A DNA stretch of 64,000 nt, taken from NCBI RefSeq assembly GCF_900156675.1, contig NZ_FTOH01000012.1:42664-106663 (forward strand). Reading direction: 5' to 3'. A program made the translations under genes and the position numbers. This document shows positions 19,092 through 27,403 of the stretch, piece by piece. Under the pieces are notes generated by a model. The model was not told the origin of the DNA. It saw only the letters and a list, made by a program, of their open reading frames with translations, and ran no database searches. The stretch is from Thalassolituus maritimus (GTDB taxonomy: Bacteria > Pseudomonadota > Gammaproteobacteria > Pseudomonadales > Oceanobacteraceae). Numbering within the stretch: the stretch's first letter is position 1; each line of letters opens with the position of its first letter.

Positions 19092-19702
19092 TGCCCGTCT
19101 TTCCGCTCACCAGTTTCACTTACGAAACAGAAGTCAAAAACAGTCGATTTATCGCTGAGGTGCTGCCAGTGACAGACCCTGAAGCGATCAGATTGCGCCA
19201 GCAAATGCTGAAAGGTGCCCATCCTAAAGCCAATCACGTGTGTTACGGCTTTCGCGTGATGAATGCTGAAGGCCAGGTTTCCGAAGGATTCAGTGACGAT
19301 GGTGAGCCCGGCGGAACCAGCGGTCCGCCAATACTGAGAGTGATGCAACACCATAACCTGATTAATTGTGCGATTCTGATTACTCGATACTTTGGTGGTA
19401 TAAAGCTGGGAATGGGCGGTCTTCAGCGTGCGTACAGTAGCTCTGCGTCCGATGCCATCATAAACAGCCAGCAGGATAACTGGGTTGAATGGCGTCCCGT
19501 CAAATCACTTTGCCTTAAGTGCGATTTCAGAAATGAGGCGCAAGCCCGCTACATTGCGGGCGAAGCAGGCGCCAGCATCGATAAAGAAGAGTACTCTGCG
19601 ACTGGCGTCAGCCTGACGCTATCAGTTACAGAAGATCAGGAAGCCTCCCTACGGAGTCACCCGGATGCAAGGTTGTTCGAAATCGCGTCAGGCGCGTCTT
19701 AG
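19091..19702 (+). CDS. yigZ: IMPACT/YigZ family protein
   Basis: A 203-residue protein of the YigZ/UPF0029 family. It has NSRFIAEVLPV, the family signature FSDDGEPGGTSGPPIL and ITRYFGGIKLGMGGLQRAY, followed by a C-terminal ferredoxin-like domain. The eukaryotic homologue IMPACT regulates GCN2; the bacterial role is unknown but probably linked to translation. The ATG overlaps the rlmG stop. The 3' end overlaps the convergent gene at 19688 by 15 bp. Confidence 0.92.
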   Translation: MPVFPLTSFTYETEVKNSRFIAEVLPVTDPEAIRLRQQMLKGAHPKANHVCYGFRVMNAEGQVSEGFSDDGEPGGTSGPPILRVMQHHNLINCAILITRYFGGIKLGMGGLQRAYSSSASDAIINSQQDNWVEWRPVKSLCLKCDFRNEAQARYIAGEAGASIDKEEYSATGVSLTLSVTEDQEASLRSHPDARLFEIASGAS

Positions 19703-20068
19703 AATTTCTGGAATCTCGCATGGCTCGCGGACGGGATGAATATTGATATTACCAACGCCTGCACCAGCCAGACGATTGTAGATATCGCATGGAGAAGCAT
19801 CAAAACGCAGGCACAGTACCGATTTATCCGCGCATATACGTCTCACCGAATGAACGCGACAGACGCCAAGGCTTTCCGGGCGGACTTTCTGTACATCGTT
19901 AGAGGCACGCAATTGCATCTCGAATTCACGAAACCGGCCACTCTCATCCCGCAATTCTGCGAGTTCACGCTGACTGATTATGCTCTCAAATCCCATTGGG
20001 GTGAGCTGATTAATATCGACTGATAGTTGCGTGCCGGTGACATCTACCAGTGTAAGCTCAGTATTCAT
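19688..20068 (-). CDS. Small protein, possible PilZ-like domain
   Basis: A 126-residue protein starting MNTELTLVDVTGTQLSVDI. The middle (DINQLTPMGFESIIS) and the later CRVHSVRRICADKSVLCLRFD resemble the strand pattern of PilZ domains, but the N-terminal RxxxR needed for c-di-GMP binding is not seen, so this is weak. The ATG at 20068 has AAGG 4 nt upstream. It stands alone, convergent with yigZ. Confidence 0.5.
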   Translation of the reverse strand: MNTELTLVDVTGTQLSVDINQLTPMGFESIISQRELAELRDESGRFREFEMQLRASNDVQKVRPESLGVCRVHSVRRICADKSVLCLRFDASPCDIYNRLAGAGVGNINIHPVREPCEIPEILRRA

Positions 20069-20261
20069 AGGCCTTGCCGCTTCACTGTACACACTTTAGA
20101 CAATAGACAACCTTGAGATTTATGCAAAGTCAAGACTACATGGCATGCCACTTTGTAAAACGAGAACTGTCGTACATGCTTCACCATGACCTTGTGATCA
20201 AACTCTCATTACTACTTTTTCTGTACAATAACCTCCTACCAATAATCACGGAGCTTAATCA

Positions 20262-20792
20262 GTGCCATCCGATACCCACCTCAGTCCGATTGCCCGCAGT
20301 GCCTGGTGTCTCGCGCTTATCGACAGCTGCATTCCCCATCTGACCCTTGAAGAGAGCGAGACGGCTTCAAACTTTGATCACTGGAAAAAAGCAATATCAA
20401 AACTCAGGGCTTTCATCTGTGGTGAGCTGAAGTCAGAGTCGAACCTTGAGCGGTTCTACAACGCATTTTCTGACTGGGAAGCCACCTTCGAGAATGCTGA
20501 CTCCCTTAATGGGCGCATCTCTGCTTTGGTGTTTTCTGCGACCCACACAGCGTTTGCGGCTCTGTTTGATGAAGACTCGGATGACACCTCGCTCATACGA
20601 GGCAACATTAACGATTTGCATCAGGAGCTTGAAGCTCTCGGCGGCGATGGTGAAGGACTGGCCGACTATTGGAAGGAGCTGGACGACGAATGGACATCAG
20701 CCCTGAGCAATGTAAAGCAAAGACCCATCTCTGGCGCCATTCTGCGCTCGCTCACAGACGTTGACACCTCGCCTTTTGGCTTGTCCTCCTGA
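20262..20792 (+). CDS. Hypothetical acidic helical protein
   Basis: 176 residues, not recognised. It is predicted helical and acidic in the second half, with no signal peptide or membrane segment. The GTG start is preceded by GGAG at a good distance, and a TACAAT -10-like hexamer lies at 20224-20229. It is followed 70 bp later by trhP. Function cannot be assigned. Confidence 0.6.
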   Translation: MPSDTHLSPIARSAWCLALIDSCIPHLTLEESETASNFDHWKKAISKLRAFICGELKSESNLERFYNAFSDWEATFENADSLNGRISALVFSATHTAFAALFDEDSDDTSLIRGNINDLHQELEALGGDGEGLADYWKELDDEWTSALSNVKQRPISGAILRSLTDVDTSPFGLSS

Positions 20793-20831
20793 TCCGTCGC
20801 AGCTGCCAGAAATACTAAATTATGCTAGTCT

Positions 20832-20854
20832 CCGCGCTCGAATTTGCGCGGAGG
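20832..20854 (+). promoter_or_regulatory. Hairpin overlapping the trhP ribosome site
   Basis: CCGCGC (20832-20837), an 8-nt AT-rich loop, GCGCGG (20846-20851). The right arm includes the first two G of the GGAGG ribosome site (20850-20854) before the trhP ATG. Folding could hinder initiation. Confidence 0.4.
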
Positions 20855-20861
20855 CTACACC

Positions 20862-22241
20862 ATGACCTTTACCCCAGAACTGCTATCGCCCGCTGGTACG
20901 CTGAGCAACATGAAATACGCGTTTGCCTACGGTGCTGACGCGGTATACGCCGGCCAGCCAAGATACAGCCTTCGCGTTCGCAATAACGACTTCAACATGC
21001 AGAATCTTGCCACCGGGATCGAGTACGCTCACAACCTTGGCAAGCAGTTCTATGTAGCGAGCAATATTGCACCACACAACTCAAAGATCGCGACCTATAT
21101 GCGTGATATTGAGCCTGTCATTGAGATGAAGCCAGACGCGCTGATCATGTCCGATCCAGGCCTGATTATGATGGTCAAAGACAAATGGCCGGATCAGGTG
21201 ATCCACCTGTCTGTTCAGGCAAACGTCGTCAACTGGGCCAGCGTTGAATTCTGGCGTCGCCAGGGCGTCAGCCGCATTATTCTGTCGCGCGAGCTGTCGC
21301 TTGAAGAAATTGCTGAAATCCGCGAAAAGTGCCCGGAGATGGAGATCGAAGTCTTTGTTCACGGCGCACTCTGCATTGCTTATTCGGGCCGCTGCCTGCT
21401 CTCTGGCTATATGAACCACCGCGATCCGAATCAGGGCACCTGCACCAACGCCTGTCGCTGGAAGTACGACGCCCACGAAGCGGAAGAAACCGCACAAGGG
21501 GATGTTGTCCCTAAGGGCGTGAACGAATTCGACCCAACTCTCGGGCGCGGTGCGACCTCGGATAAGATTTTCCTGCTTCAGGAAGGCAACCGCCCGAACG
21601 AATACATGCCAGCATTCGAAGACGAACACGGCACCTACATCATGAATTCCAAGGACCTGCGGGCCATCCAGCATATTCAGAAGCTGGTGGAGCTGGGCGT
21701 GCATTCGCTGAAGATCGAAGGCCGCACCAAGTCACACTACTACGTTGCCCGCACCGCACAGGCGTATCGCAAAGCGATTGATGACGCTGTGGCAGGCAGA
21801 AGCTTCGACAAAGGGCTGATGGATACACTGGAGAACATGTCGAACCGTGGCTACACCGAAGGTTTCTTCCGCCGTCATGTGCATGACGAGTATCAGAACT
21901 ACGAACGCGGCAACTCAGCCTCCGTGCATCAGCAGTTTGTTGGCCAGGTCACTGATATTCGCAATGGTCGCTTAACTATTGAAGTAAAAAACCGCTTTCA
22001 GAATGGTGACACCGTCGAACTTATGACTATCGCGGGCAATGTGACCTACACCCTCAAAGACATCCGTGACACGGGAGGCAATCCGCGCGACGACGCGCCT
22101 GGCTCAGGTTTTATCGTGACCATTCCTGCTGACGGACTTGAGCACCTACCCATGGAACGCGCCATGTTGATCCGCAACCTCCCGGATGCTCCTGACCAGA
22201 ACGCAGTGATCGCTGCAGAAGAGAGTCAGGCCAGGCCATGA
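20862..22241 (+). CDS. trhP: tRNA hydroxylation protein P (U32 family, YegQ)
   Basis: A 459-residue U32-type protein. TrhP (YegQ) takes part in prephenate-dependent 5-hydroxyuridine formation at tRNA wobble U34. Visible features are LLSPAGTLSNMKYAFAYGADAVYAG and the Cys-rich stretch LCIAYSGRCLLSGYMNHRD...GTCTNACRW, which in this family holds an Fe-S cluster. The ATG at 20862 is chosen for the GGAGG site. The end overlaps rluA by 4 bp. Confidence 0.92.
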   Translation: MTFTPELLSPAGTLSNMKYAFAYGADAVYAGQPRYSLRVRNNDFNMQNLATGIEYAHNLGKQFYVASNIAPHNSKIATYMRDIEPVIEMKPDALIMSDPGLIMMVKDKWPDQVIHLSVQANVVNWASVEFWRRQGVSRIILSRELSLEEIAEIREKCPEMEIEVFVHGALCIAYSGRCLLSGYMNHRDPNQGTCTNACRWKYDAHEAEETAQGDVVPKGVNEFDPTLGRGATSDKIFLLQEGNRPNEYMPAFEDEHGTYIMNSKDLRAIQHIQKLVELGVHSLKIEGRTKSHYYVARTAQAYRKAIDDAVAGRSFDKGLMDTLENMSNRGYTEGFFRRHVHDEYQNYERGNSASVHQQFVGQVTDIRNGRLTIEVKNRFQNGDTVELMTIAGNVTYTLKDIRDTGGNPRDDAPGSGFIVTIPADGLEHLPMERAMLIRNLPDAPDQNAVIAAEESQARP

Positions 22242-22906
22242 GCGAAGGGCGACATACTTCGAGACGGGACACCAGCCACATTCCAAACGATGGACTGATC
22301 CCCCCGCTCTACATCGACGACGACATCATTGTCGTCAATAAACCCGCGGGTCTCTTGAGTGTGCCGGGGCGCTACCTGAAAGATTCGTGCGTCAGCCGCT
22401 TAGAAGAGCGCTACGGCGAGATACTGGTGATTCACAGGCTGGATCAGGACACCTCGGGCATCCTCGTATTTGCCCGTGATAAAAAAGCCCTCAACACCGT
22501 GCAGCGCCAGTTCGAAGCGCAGACCACGCGCAAAGTCTACGAAGCGGTGGTTACGGGTGAAATATCCGGAAATCAGGGCTGCATCAACCTGCCCATTATT
22601 GTCGACTGGCCAAACCGCCCATTGCAGATGATCAGCCACACCGACGGGCGCTATGCCCTGACGCGCTGGAAGAAGCTCTCTGTCGAAAATGGAAATACTC
22701 GCGTAGCACTGTTTCCGAAGACCGGACGCTCCCACCAGTTGCGCCTGCATATGCAGCAGATCGGCCATCCGATTGTTGGCGATACACTCTATGCAGGAAA
22801 GTCGGCTGAAGCAGAGCCTCGCCTGTGTCTGCATGCCAAAGAACTGGATTTTGATCACCCGACGACAGGTGAGCGAATGGAATTCAGGTTGGAACCAGAC
22901 TTCTAA
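22238..22906 (+). CDS. rluA: Dual rRNA/tRNA pseudouridine synthase RluA
   Basis: A 222-residue RluA-family synthase without an S4 domain. The catalytic motif IHRLDQDTSGILVFA has its Asp near 69. INLPIIVDWPNRPLQ and the C-terminal KTGRSHQLRLHMQQIGHPIVGD are typical of RluA (23S U746 and tRNA U32) rather than RluC or RluD. It is coupled to trhP by ATGA, giving a two-gene RNA-modification unit, and is convergent with the DUF1461 gene. Confidence 0.88.
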   Translation: MSEGRHTSRRDTSHIPNDGLIPPLYIDDDIIVVNKPAGLLSVPGRYLKDSCVSRLEERYGEILVIHRLDQDTSGILVFARDKKALNTVQRQFEAQTTRKVYEAVVTGEISGNQGCINLPIIVDWPNRPLQMISHTDGRYALTRWKKLSVENGNTRVALFPKTGRSHQLRLHMQQIGHPIVGDTLYAGKSAEAEPRLCLHAKELDFDHPTTGERMEFRLEPDF

Positions 22907-22907
22907 A

Positions 22908-23627
22908 TCAAATTTTCAGAAGCCTGCGTACAAGCGACAAATAGCCCACAAATATAAGCAAACCAACAAAACCAATCGTCGCCCCTATCCCACCAAACAG
23001 ATCGGGCGCCTTCATCATGGTACTCATCAGCGACTCCTGATAGTAAAAGAACCATTGATGGTCATCCGGGAAGATCCAGACGTGCAGCTGGTAGAACACG
23101 GCGGTCGGGCCAGCAATCAGAAGTACAAGACCAACAGCCGCGAGCAGCCCACCAAGCAATAGGCCTTGTTGCTTCCACTGGATCGCGATTCGGCGGCGAA
23201 CCAGCATAAAGGTGCCGATGGCGGCAATCAGAAGACTCACCGCGCCCGCAACCGAAAGAACATCAATCAGATTGGCGACGTCCTGAAGGTGCACGATTTC
23301 TGGCTCGCGCAGCAGCGGCTTAGTGCGGCCTCGATCGTCGGTAAATTCGAGTTCTGCAAGCCCTTCCCCCTGAGCGTGAACGGCATCAACGATACCGCCA
23401 AATAGATGGAGGTGCTGTTCCCGGTCGAGATCGTCAAATCCACGAATGTAGCGGTTTTTCGGCCCAAAGCGGTCGATATGGCCACGAATATCCATCTGGT
23501 CGTACCAGAACCCATAGCCGTAATCGACGGGCTTGTGAAGCATCCAGCTAGTTGCAAGAGACGCCAGTAAGGCGCTCACAAGAACGATAAACCACAATGA
23601 CTGTTGTATGGCAGGAGTGGAGCGCAT
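22908..23627 (-). CDS. DUF1461-like integral membrane protein
   Basis: 239 residues with four hydrophobic segments (about 12-30, 122-143, 154-173 and 213-232) and an extracytoplasmic loop of about 90 residues containing REQHLHLFGGIVDAVH. Later FYQLHVWIFPDDHQWFFYYQESLM resembles the DUF1461/TIGR01906 core (FH..FFP...W.F). Function unknown. The ATG overlaps the stop of the preceding hydrolase by 1 bp (TGATG), so it is the third gene of a unit with two hydrolases. Confidence 0.7.
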   Translation of the reverse strand: MRSTPAIQQSLWFIVLVSALLASLATSWMLHKPVDYGYGFWYDQMDIRGHIDRFGPKNRYIRGFDDLDREQHLHLFGGIVDAVHAQGEGLAELEFTDDRGRTKPLLREPEIVHLQDVANLIDVLSVAGAVSLLIAAIGTFMLVRRRIAIQWKQQGLLLGGLLAAVGLVLLIAGPTAVFYQLHVWIFPDDHQWFFYYQESLMSTMMKAPDLFGGIGATIGFVGLLIFVGYLSLVRRLLKI

Positions 23628-24463
23628 CAGAGTCCTTTCCAGAAAGTGATTACCGCATCGGCAATTGCCGGGGCGGTCTCCTCCTCCAGGTGAAAGTGGT
23701 GATGGCCGGGCAACTGCAAAGAATCGACATTCTGCAGGTATCCCATGCGATGTTCAAAGAACTTGGCGGGTAACAGTCCGCTCTCTGCACGAATACTCAA
23801 TACAGGACACTTCACCGCACGCATGAGGTGTTCAACCTGAGTTTCGCTCAAACGAAGGTCAGAAGTCAGTTTCAGCTGCGGGTCCGTTCGCCACTCATAA
23901 TGGAATTCACATTTCGCCAGATTACGTTCAACCAGTATCGCCAGTGCGCTATCACTGAGTTCAGGAGTCGCTTTCTTTCTGGCGCCGACAGCGTCAGCAA
24001 CAGAAGCAAACTGCCGCGATGGGCGCAGCTTATCGCGAGAGAGAATACCGTCTCTCAGTTGCGATGCGATTTGATCCTCGGGCGTGACCATAGGGCCCGG
24101 GGAATCAAGAAGAACGATGGAGCGGACAAGTTCTGGGAATGCAGCGGCAAGACACAGAGCCAGAGAGCCACCCAGAGAATGAGCAACCAGATCAACCGGT
24201 GACGCCATCGAATCGGCAACCGCCTTAAGCTCATGCGTGTAGCCCCAAACGGGGTATCCCTGGCCAGCAGCATGCCAAGGAGACTTGCCATGCCCGGGTA
24301 AATCAACCGCCACAACGGAATCACCCAGCAGATTTGCTAGCCTGTCCGCTAATACAGCAAAGCTTGCGGCATTATCCAGCCATCCATGAAGACAAAGAAC
24401 TTTGCTGTCTCCCTGCCCCCAGCAAAGACCAGCCAGCAGCTTTTCTTTTAACTCAACGGCCAC
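23627..24463 (-). CDS. Alpha/beta hydrolase (second of a pair)
   Basis: A 278-residue alpha/beta hydrolase: LCLHGWLDNAASFAVLADRL, the nucleophile elbow AHSLGGSLAL and the C-terminal GHHHFHLEEE with the catalytic His. The oxyanion HGW motif resembles the MhpC/serine-hydrolase-like group. The substrate is unknown. The GTG start has GAGAG upstream and overlaps the preceding hydrolase by 11 bp; the longer frame to 24544 is unlikely. Confidence 0.83.
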   Translation of the reverse strand: MAVELKEKLLAGLCWGQGDSKVLCLHGWLDNAASFAVLADRLANLLGDSVVAVDLPGHGKSPWHAAGQGYPVWGYTHELKAVADSMASPVDLVAHSLGGSLALCLAAAFPELVRSIVLLDSPGPMVTPEDQIASQLRDGILSRDKLRPSRQFASVADAVGARKKATPELSDSALAILVERNLAKCEFHYEWRTDPQLKLTSDLRLSETQVEHLMRAVKCPVLSIRAESGLLPAKFFEHRMGYLQNVDSLQLPGHHHFHLEEETAPAIADAVITFWKGL

Positions 24464-25247
24464 CCAGTAACTCTCTGATTGTGTGATGAATAAGATCAGC
24501 CGTCGGTTCAGGGTTCTCCAACGGAAACATATGAGTCCCCTCAATCCAACGAAGTTTCATGCCAATCGCCTTCATATATGCGCCATTCACAGGCTTGAAG
24601 TATTCACTGCTTCTGCCGCCGATCACCGCAGCAGGCACCTTCAGCTTACCCTTAACCCGTGAGTGGATGTTGTGAGGAATGGTGCGCCAGATATTGGCTT
24701 CCAATTGCGGGTCGTAAGTCAGCTTAAGAACCCCATCCTCTTCCCGGGTACCGCTACGAATATAATCCTCGAGGCAGCGCGGATCAAAATTCTTCATCAG
24801 AGACTTACCGCTGAAATACTCCCGCGCATCATCGAAATCAGCCCATTCGGTTTTACGCTCTTCGATTCTGCGGATAGGAAACAACCTCTCATTCAGGCGC
24901 GTTAGCTTGAGAAAACGCATGCCGTGCGCCTGCCAGGCAGGCATCACGGGAGAGTCGAGAATGATGAGTGCTTTGACGAGATCAGGCCGGCGCAAAGCAA
25001 CCAACAAACTCAGCACACCGCCTAACGAATGGCCAACTGCAATCACCGGCTGATTAAACTGAGTTTCGAAGTGATGAATCAGCTCCTGAACCAGATGATT
25101 CCAGTTATCAGTCACCGGATACTTCGGGTTATGTGCTATCTGGTCAATAGCATCGACGCGATAATGTTCCGACAACCGGTTGGCGAGAACCTTGTAGGTT
25201 CCGCCTGTAAATCCATTGGCGTGGGCAATATGTAGCGCTTGAGTCAT
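24453..25247 (-). CDS. Alpha/beta hydrolase (first of a pair)
   Basis: A 264-residue hydrolase: IAHANGFTGGTYKVLANRL, the nucleophile elbow VGHSLGGVLSLLVAL, a helical lid region with many Arg/Glu, and the catalytic His in EGTHMFPLENP. It is only distantly similar to its downstream partner, so the pair is not a recent duplication. The ATG at 25247 is preferred over an upstream start at 25283. The substrate is unknown. Confidence 0.83.
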   Translation of the reverse strand: MTQALHIAHANGFTGGTYKVLANRLSEHYRVDAIDQIAHNPKYPVTDNWNHLVQELIHHFETQFNQPVIAVGHSLGGVLSLLVALRRPDLVKALIILDSPVMPAWQAHGMRFLKLTRLNERLFPIRRIEERKTEWADFDDAREYFSGKSLMKNFDPRCLEDYIRSGTREEDGVLKLTYDPQLEANIWRTIPHNIHSRVKGKLKVPAAVIGGRSSEYFKPVNGAYMKAIGMKLRWIEGTHMFPLENPEPTADLIHHTIRELLGGR

Positions 25248-25327
25248 AACGTGTCGCTGTAGAAATAAAGAAACGCCAGACACTACCCTGCCATATAGCG
25301 GACCTCAAGGTGAAAAAAGTCCTTTAT

Positions 25328-25810
25328 TCAGTGATTTGATGCCTCTCCAAGCCGCCTGTCCAGAGCCGGATACCAGATCTGATCAACCATCATACAGCCA
25401 GGCGCAAATAGATCGCCACTCAGAAGCCAGCCTTCTGCCGGCGACCATGGTTGATCCAGTGACCTTCCATCAACCAGCAATGAAGCAAGTCGCCCTACAA
25501 GCGGCAGATGAGATACCACAATTACATCGCGGGTTTCTTCTATGAGAAGATCAGACACGACATCGGGATCTCCCGAGGGCGTTAGCTCGGCCCAGGTTTC
25601 TACCTCAAACGGCGTTGCAAGAGCCTGCGCGGTCTGTTGCGCCCTCAAATATGGACTGACAATAAGGCGAGTACCTTCTGAAAGAAGCGGCGCCAACCAT
25701 GCGCCAGCGCATCGCGCTTCGTTCTCACCGGCGGGAGTAAGCGTTCGATCTGAGTCCAGGTCCATGCCCGGAACTGCCGTACCATGTCGAAAGATGAAGA
25801 GCCGAGGCAT
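25328..25810 (-). CDS. sixA: Phosphohistidine phosphatase SixA
   Basis: A 160-residue histidine phosphatase of the SixA type. The RHG motif (FRHGTAV, His near 9), RAQQTA and the second catalytic His in VVSHLPLVGRL are present. SixA removes phosphate from HPt domains, in E. coli on ArcB and PtsO-type proteins. The GGGGGAG site supports the ATG at 25810. It follows gpsA at 42 bp, downstream of a two-gene phosphorelay output unit. Confidence 0.87.
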   Translation of the reverse strand: MPRLFIFRHGTAVPGMDLDSDRTLTPAGENEARCAGAWLAPLLSEGTRLIVSPYLRAQQTAQALATPFEVETWAELTPSGDPDVVSDLLIEETRDVIVVSHLPLVGRLASLLVDGRSLDQPWSPAEGWLLSGDLFAPGCMMVDQIWYPALDRRLGEASNH

Positions 25811-25852
25811 ACATACTCCCCCTGTAGTTGCAGACAACCACGGGGGGTCGCC

Positions 25853-26878
25853 TTAGATTTTATGGCTGGGTAAAGCAAACTCTACATCGGACGCAAATGC
25901 GCCTGTCATAAGCCCTTTAGCCACATCTTTGGGATCAGCATGATTAAACAGAATCTCATACGCCCCCATCACCAGAGGCATATATATATCAAGTTCGAGG
26001 GCTTTTTCCCTGACATAGCGCAGGGTATTCACACCTTCGGCAACTTCTCCCAGCTCATCCACCGACTCTTCGAGTGACTGCCCTGAACCAATGGCGTAGC
26101 CAACCCGATAGTTGCGACTCAAGGGCGACATACAGGTAACAACAAGATCGCCAACGCCAGCAAGACCGAGGAACGTCAGAGGGTTCGCTCCCATCGCTTC
26201 AGCAAAACGGCTCATCTCAGCCAGAGAGCGGGTGATAATCATGGACTTGGTATTCTCACCCATCCCCAGCGCAGCAATAAAGCCCGATACAATGGCGTAT
26301 ATATTCTTCAGCGCCCCACCAAGCTCAACACCATAAAGATCATCTGAAGCATAAACACGGAAATAGTTGCAGCTCAAAGATTCCTGAAGATTCCGACGTA
26401 AGTCACTGTTTGTACTAGCAATAACTGTTGCGGCAAGCTCGCGCTTGGCAATTTCTTTAGCCAGATTAGGGCCACTGATAACCGCTACCGGATTGTTCGG
26501 GCAAAGCTCCTGAAGAACCTGACTCATCAATAGGAAACGGTCCGGCTCGATACCTTTCGTCGTACTGACCAAAGCCTGAGTAGGGTCCAGGTCATCAACA
26601 AAAGACCCGACGACCTGGCGCACGAACTTGCTCGGCACAGACACGAAGATGACCTCAGCCCCCCTAACAGCTTCCTGCAGGTCCGTCGTTGCTTTCAATG
26701 AAGGATTTAACTTGGTATCGGGAAGGTAATCGGGGTTTACGTGTTCGTGGTTGATAGACTCAGCAACCGACTCGTTGCGCATCCACTGTAAAATTTCGAC
26801 GCCATTGTCTGCGAGAATATTCGCAATAACAGTTCCAAAACTACCCCCTCCAATGACGGCAGCACGCTTAATAGACAC
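25853..26878 (-). CDS. gpsA: NAD(P)H-dependent glycerol-3-phosphate dehydrogenase
   Basis: Makes sn-glycerol 3-phosphate from DHAP for phospholipid synthesis. The Rossmann motif is VIGGGSFGTVIAN at about 8-20. Further features are FVSVPSKFVRQV, STTKGIEP and the catalytic Lys region VELGGALKNIYAI. The GTG start follows GGGGGAUG. Length 341 is normal. It lies within the hsbR-hsbA-gpsA-sixA run. Confidence 0.95.
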   Translation of the reverse strand: MSIKRAAVIGGGSFGTVIANILADNGVEILQWMRNESVAESINHEHVNPDYLPDTKLNPSLKATTDLQEAVRGAEVIFVSVPSKFVRQVVGSFVDDLDPTQALVSTTKGIEPDRFLLMSQVLQELCPNNPVAVISGPNLAKEIAKRELAATVIASTNSDLRRNLQESLSCNYFRVYASDDLYGVELGGALKNIYAIVSGFIAALGMGENTKSMIITRSLAEMSRFAEAMGANPLTFLGLAGVGDLVVTCMSPLSRNYRVGYAIGSGQSLEESVDELGEVAEGVNTLRYVREKALELDIYMPLVMGAYEILFNHADPKDVAKGLMTGAFASDVEFALPSHKI

Positions 26879-26917
26879 AACATCCCCCTGGTGTGTACAT
26901 GGTTCTATCTGATTAAC

Positions 26918-27403
26918 TCAGCGGCCCGCTTCTAGCGTGTCCACTAATTCGCGAAAGGTTTCTTCGTTTTTATGATTAAGGCTCATCAGTACTTTATGCG
27001 CCTCGATCACTTGCTCGCGAGCGCACTCTTCATCCACCGCATCCGCAGCCCAGCGCTCAAAACCCCCGTCGTCTTCAATTTCGCTATCAACGATATGAAA
27101 TACCTGATCAAACCCCATACTGAGAAGGATTCGGGTAATACCAGTATTAGGGCTGCTTATGGTGGGAGTTATATCGAAACGATCACGGCAAAGAATGGAT
27201 ATTTTAGCAAGCTGACCCAGCGTCGTGCTGTCGATCCCTTCCGCGGCAGCGAGATCAATCATCACATTGTGAAAATGACCCTGCGCCAGAAATTCATCAA
27301 CATAGCGTTCAAGGGTTGAGCACAGGTTTAACCTGACATCTCCACTTAAGCGAATAACGTGTACACCTTCTTCAAAGGCGACTTCAACCACACCTGATGT
27401 CAT
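26918..27403 (-). CDS. hsbA: STAS-domain anti-sigma antagonist HsbA-like
   Basis: A 161-residue protein with an N-terminal STAS domain: VHVIRLSGDVRLNLCSTLERYV, then NVMIDLAAAEGIDSTTLGQLA with the phosphorylatable Ser near 59. A helical tail of about 60 residues follows. In Pseudomonas aeruginosa HsbA is switched by the HsbR kinase/phosphatase and controls FlgM and the diguanylate cyclase HsbD, linking flagella and biofilm. The ATG overlaps the hsbR stop (ATGA) as expected for a stoichiometric pair. Confidence 0.8.
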   Translation of the reverse strand: MTSGVVEVAFEEGVHVIRLSGDVRLNLCSTLERYVDEFLAQGHFHNVMIDLAAAEGIDSTTLGQLAKISILCRDRFDITPTISSPNTGITRILLSMGFDQVFHIVDSEIEDDGGFERWAADAVDEECAREQVIEAHKVLMSLNHKNEETFRELVDTLEAGR

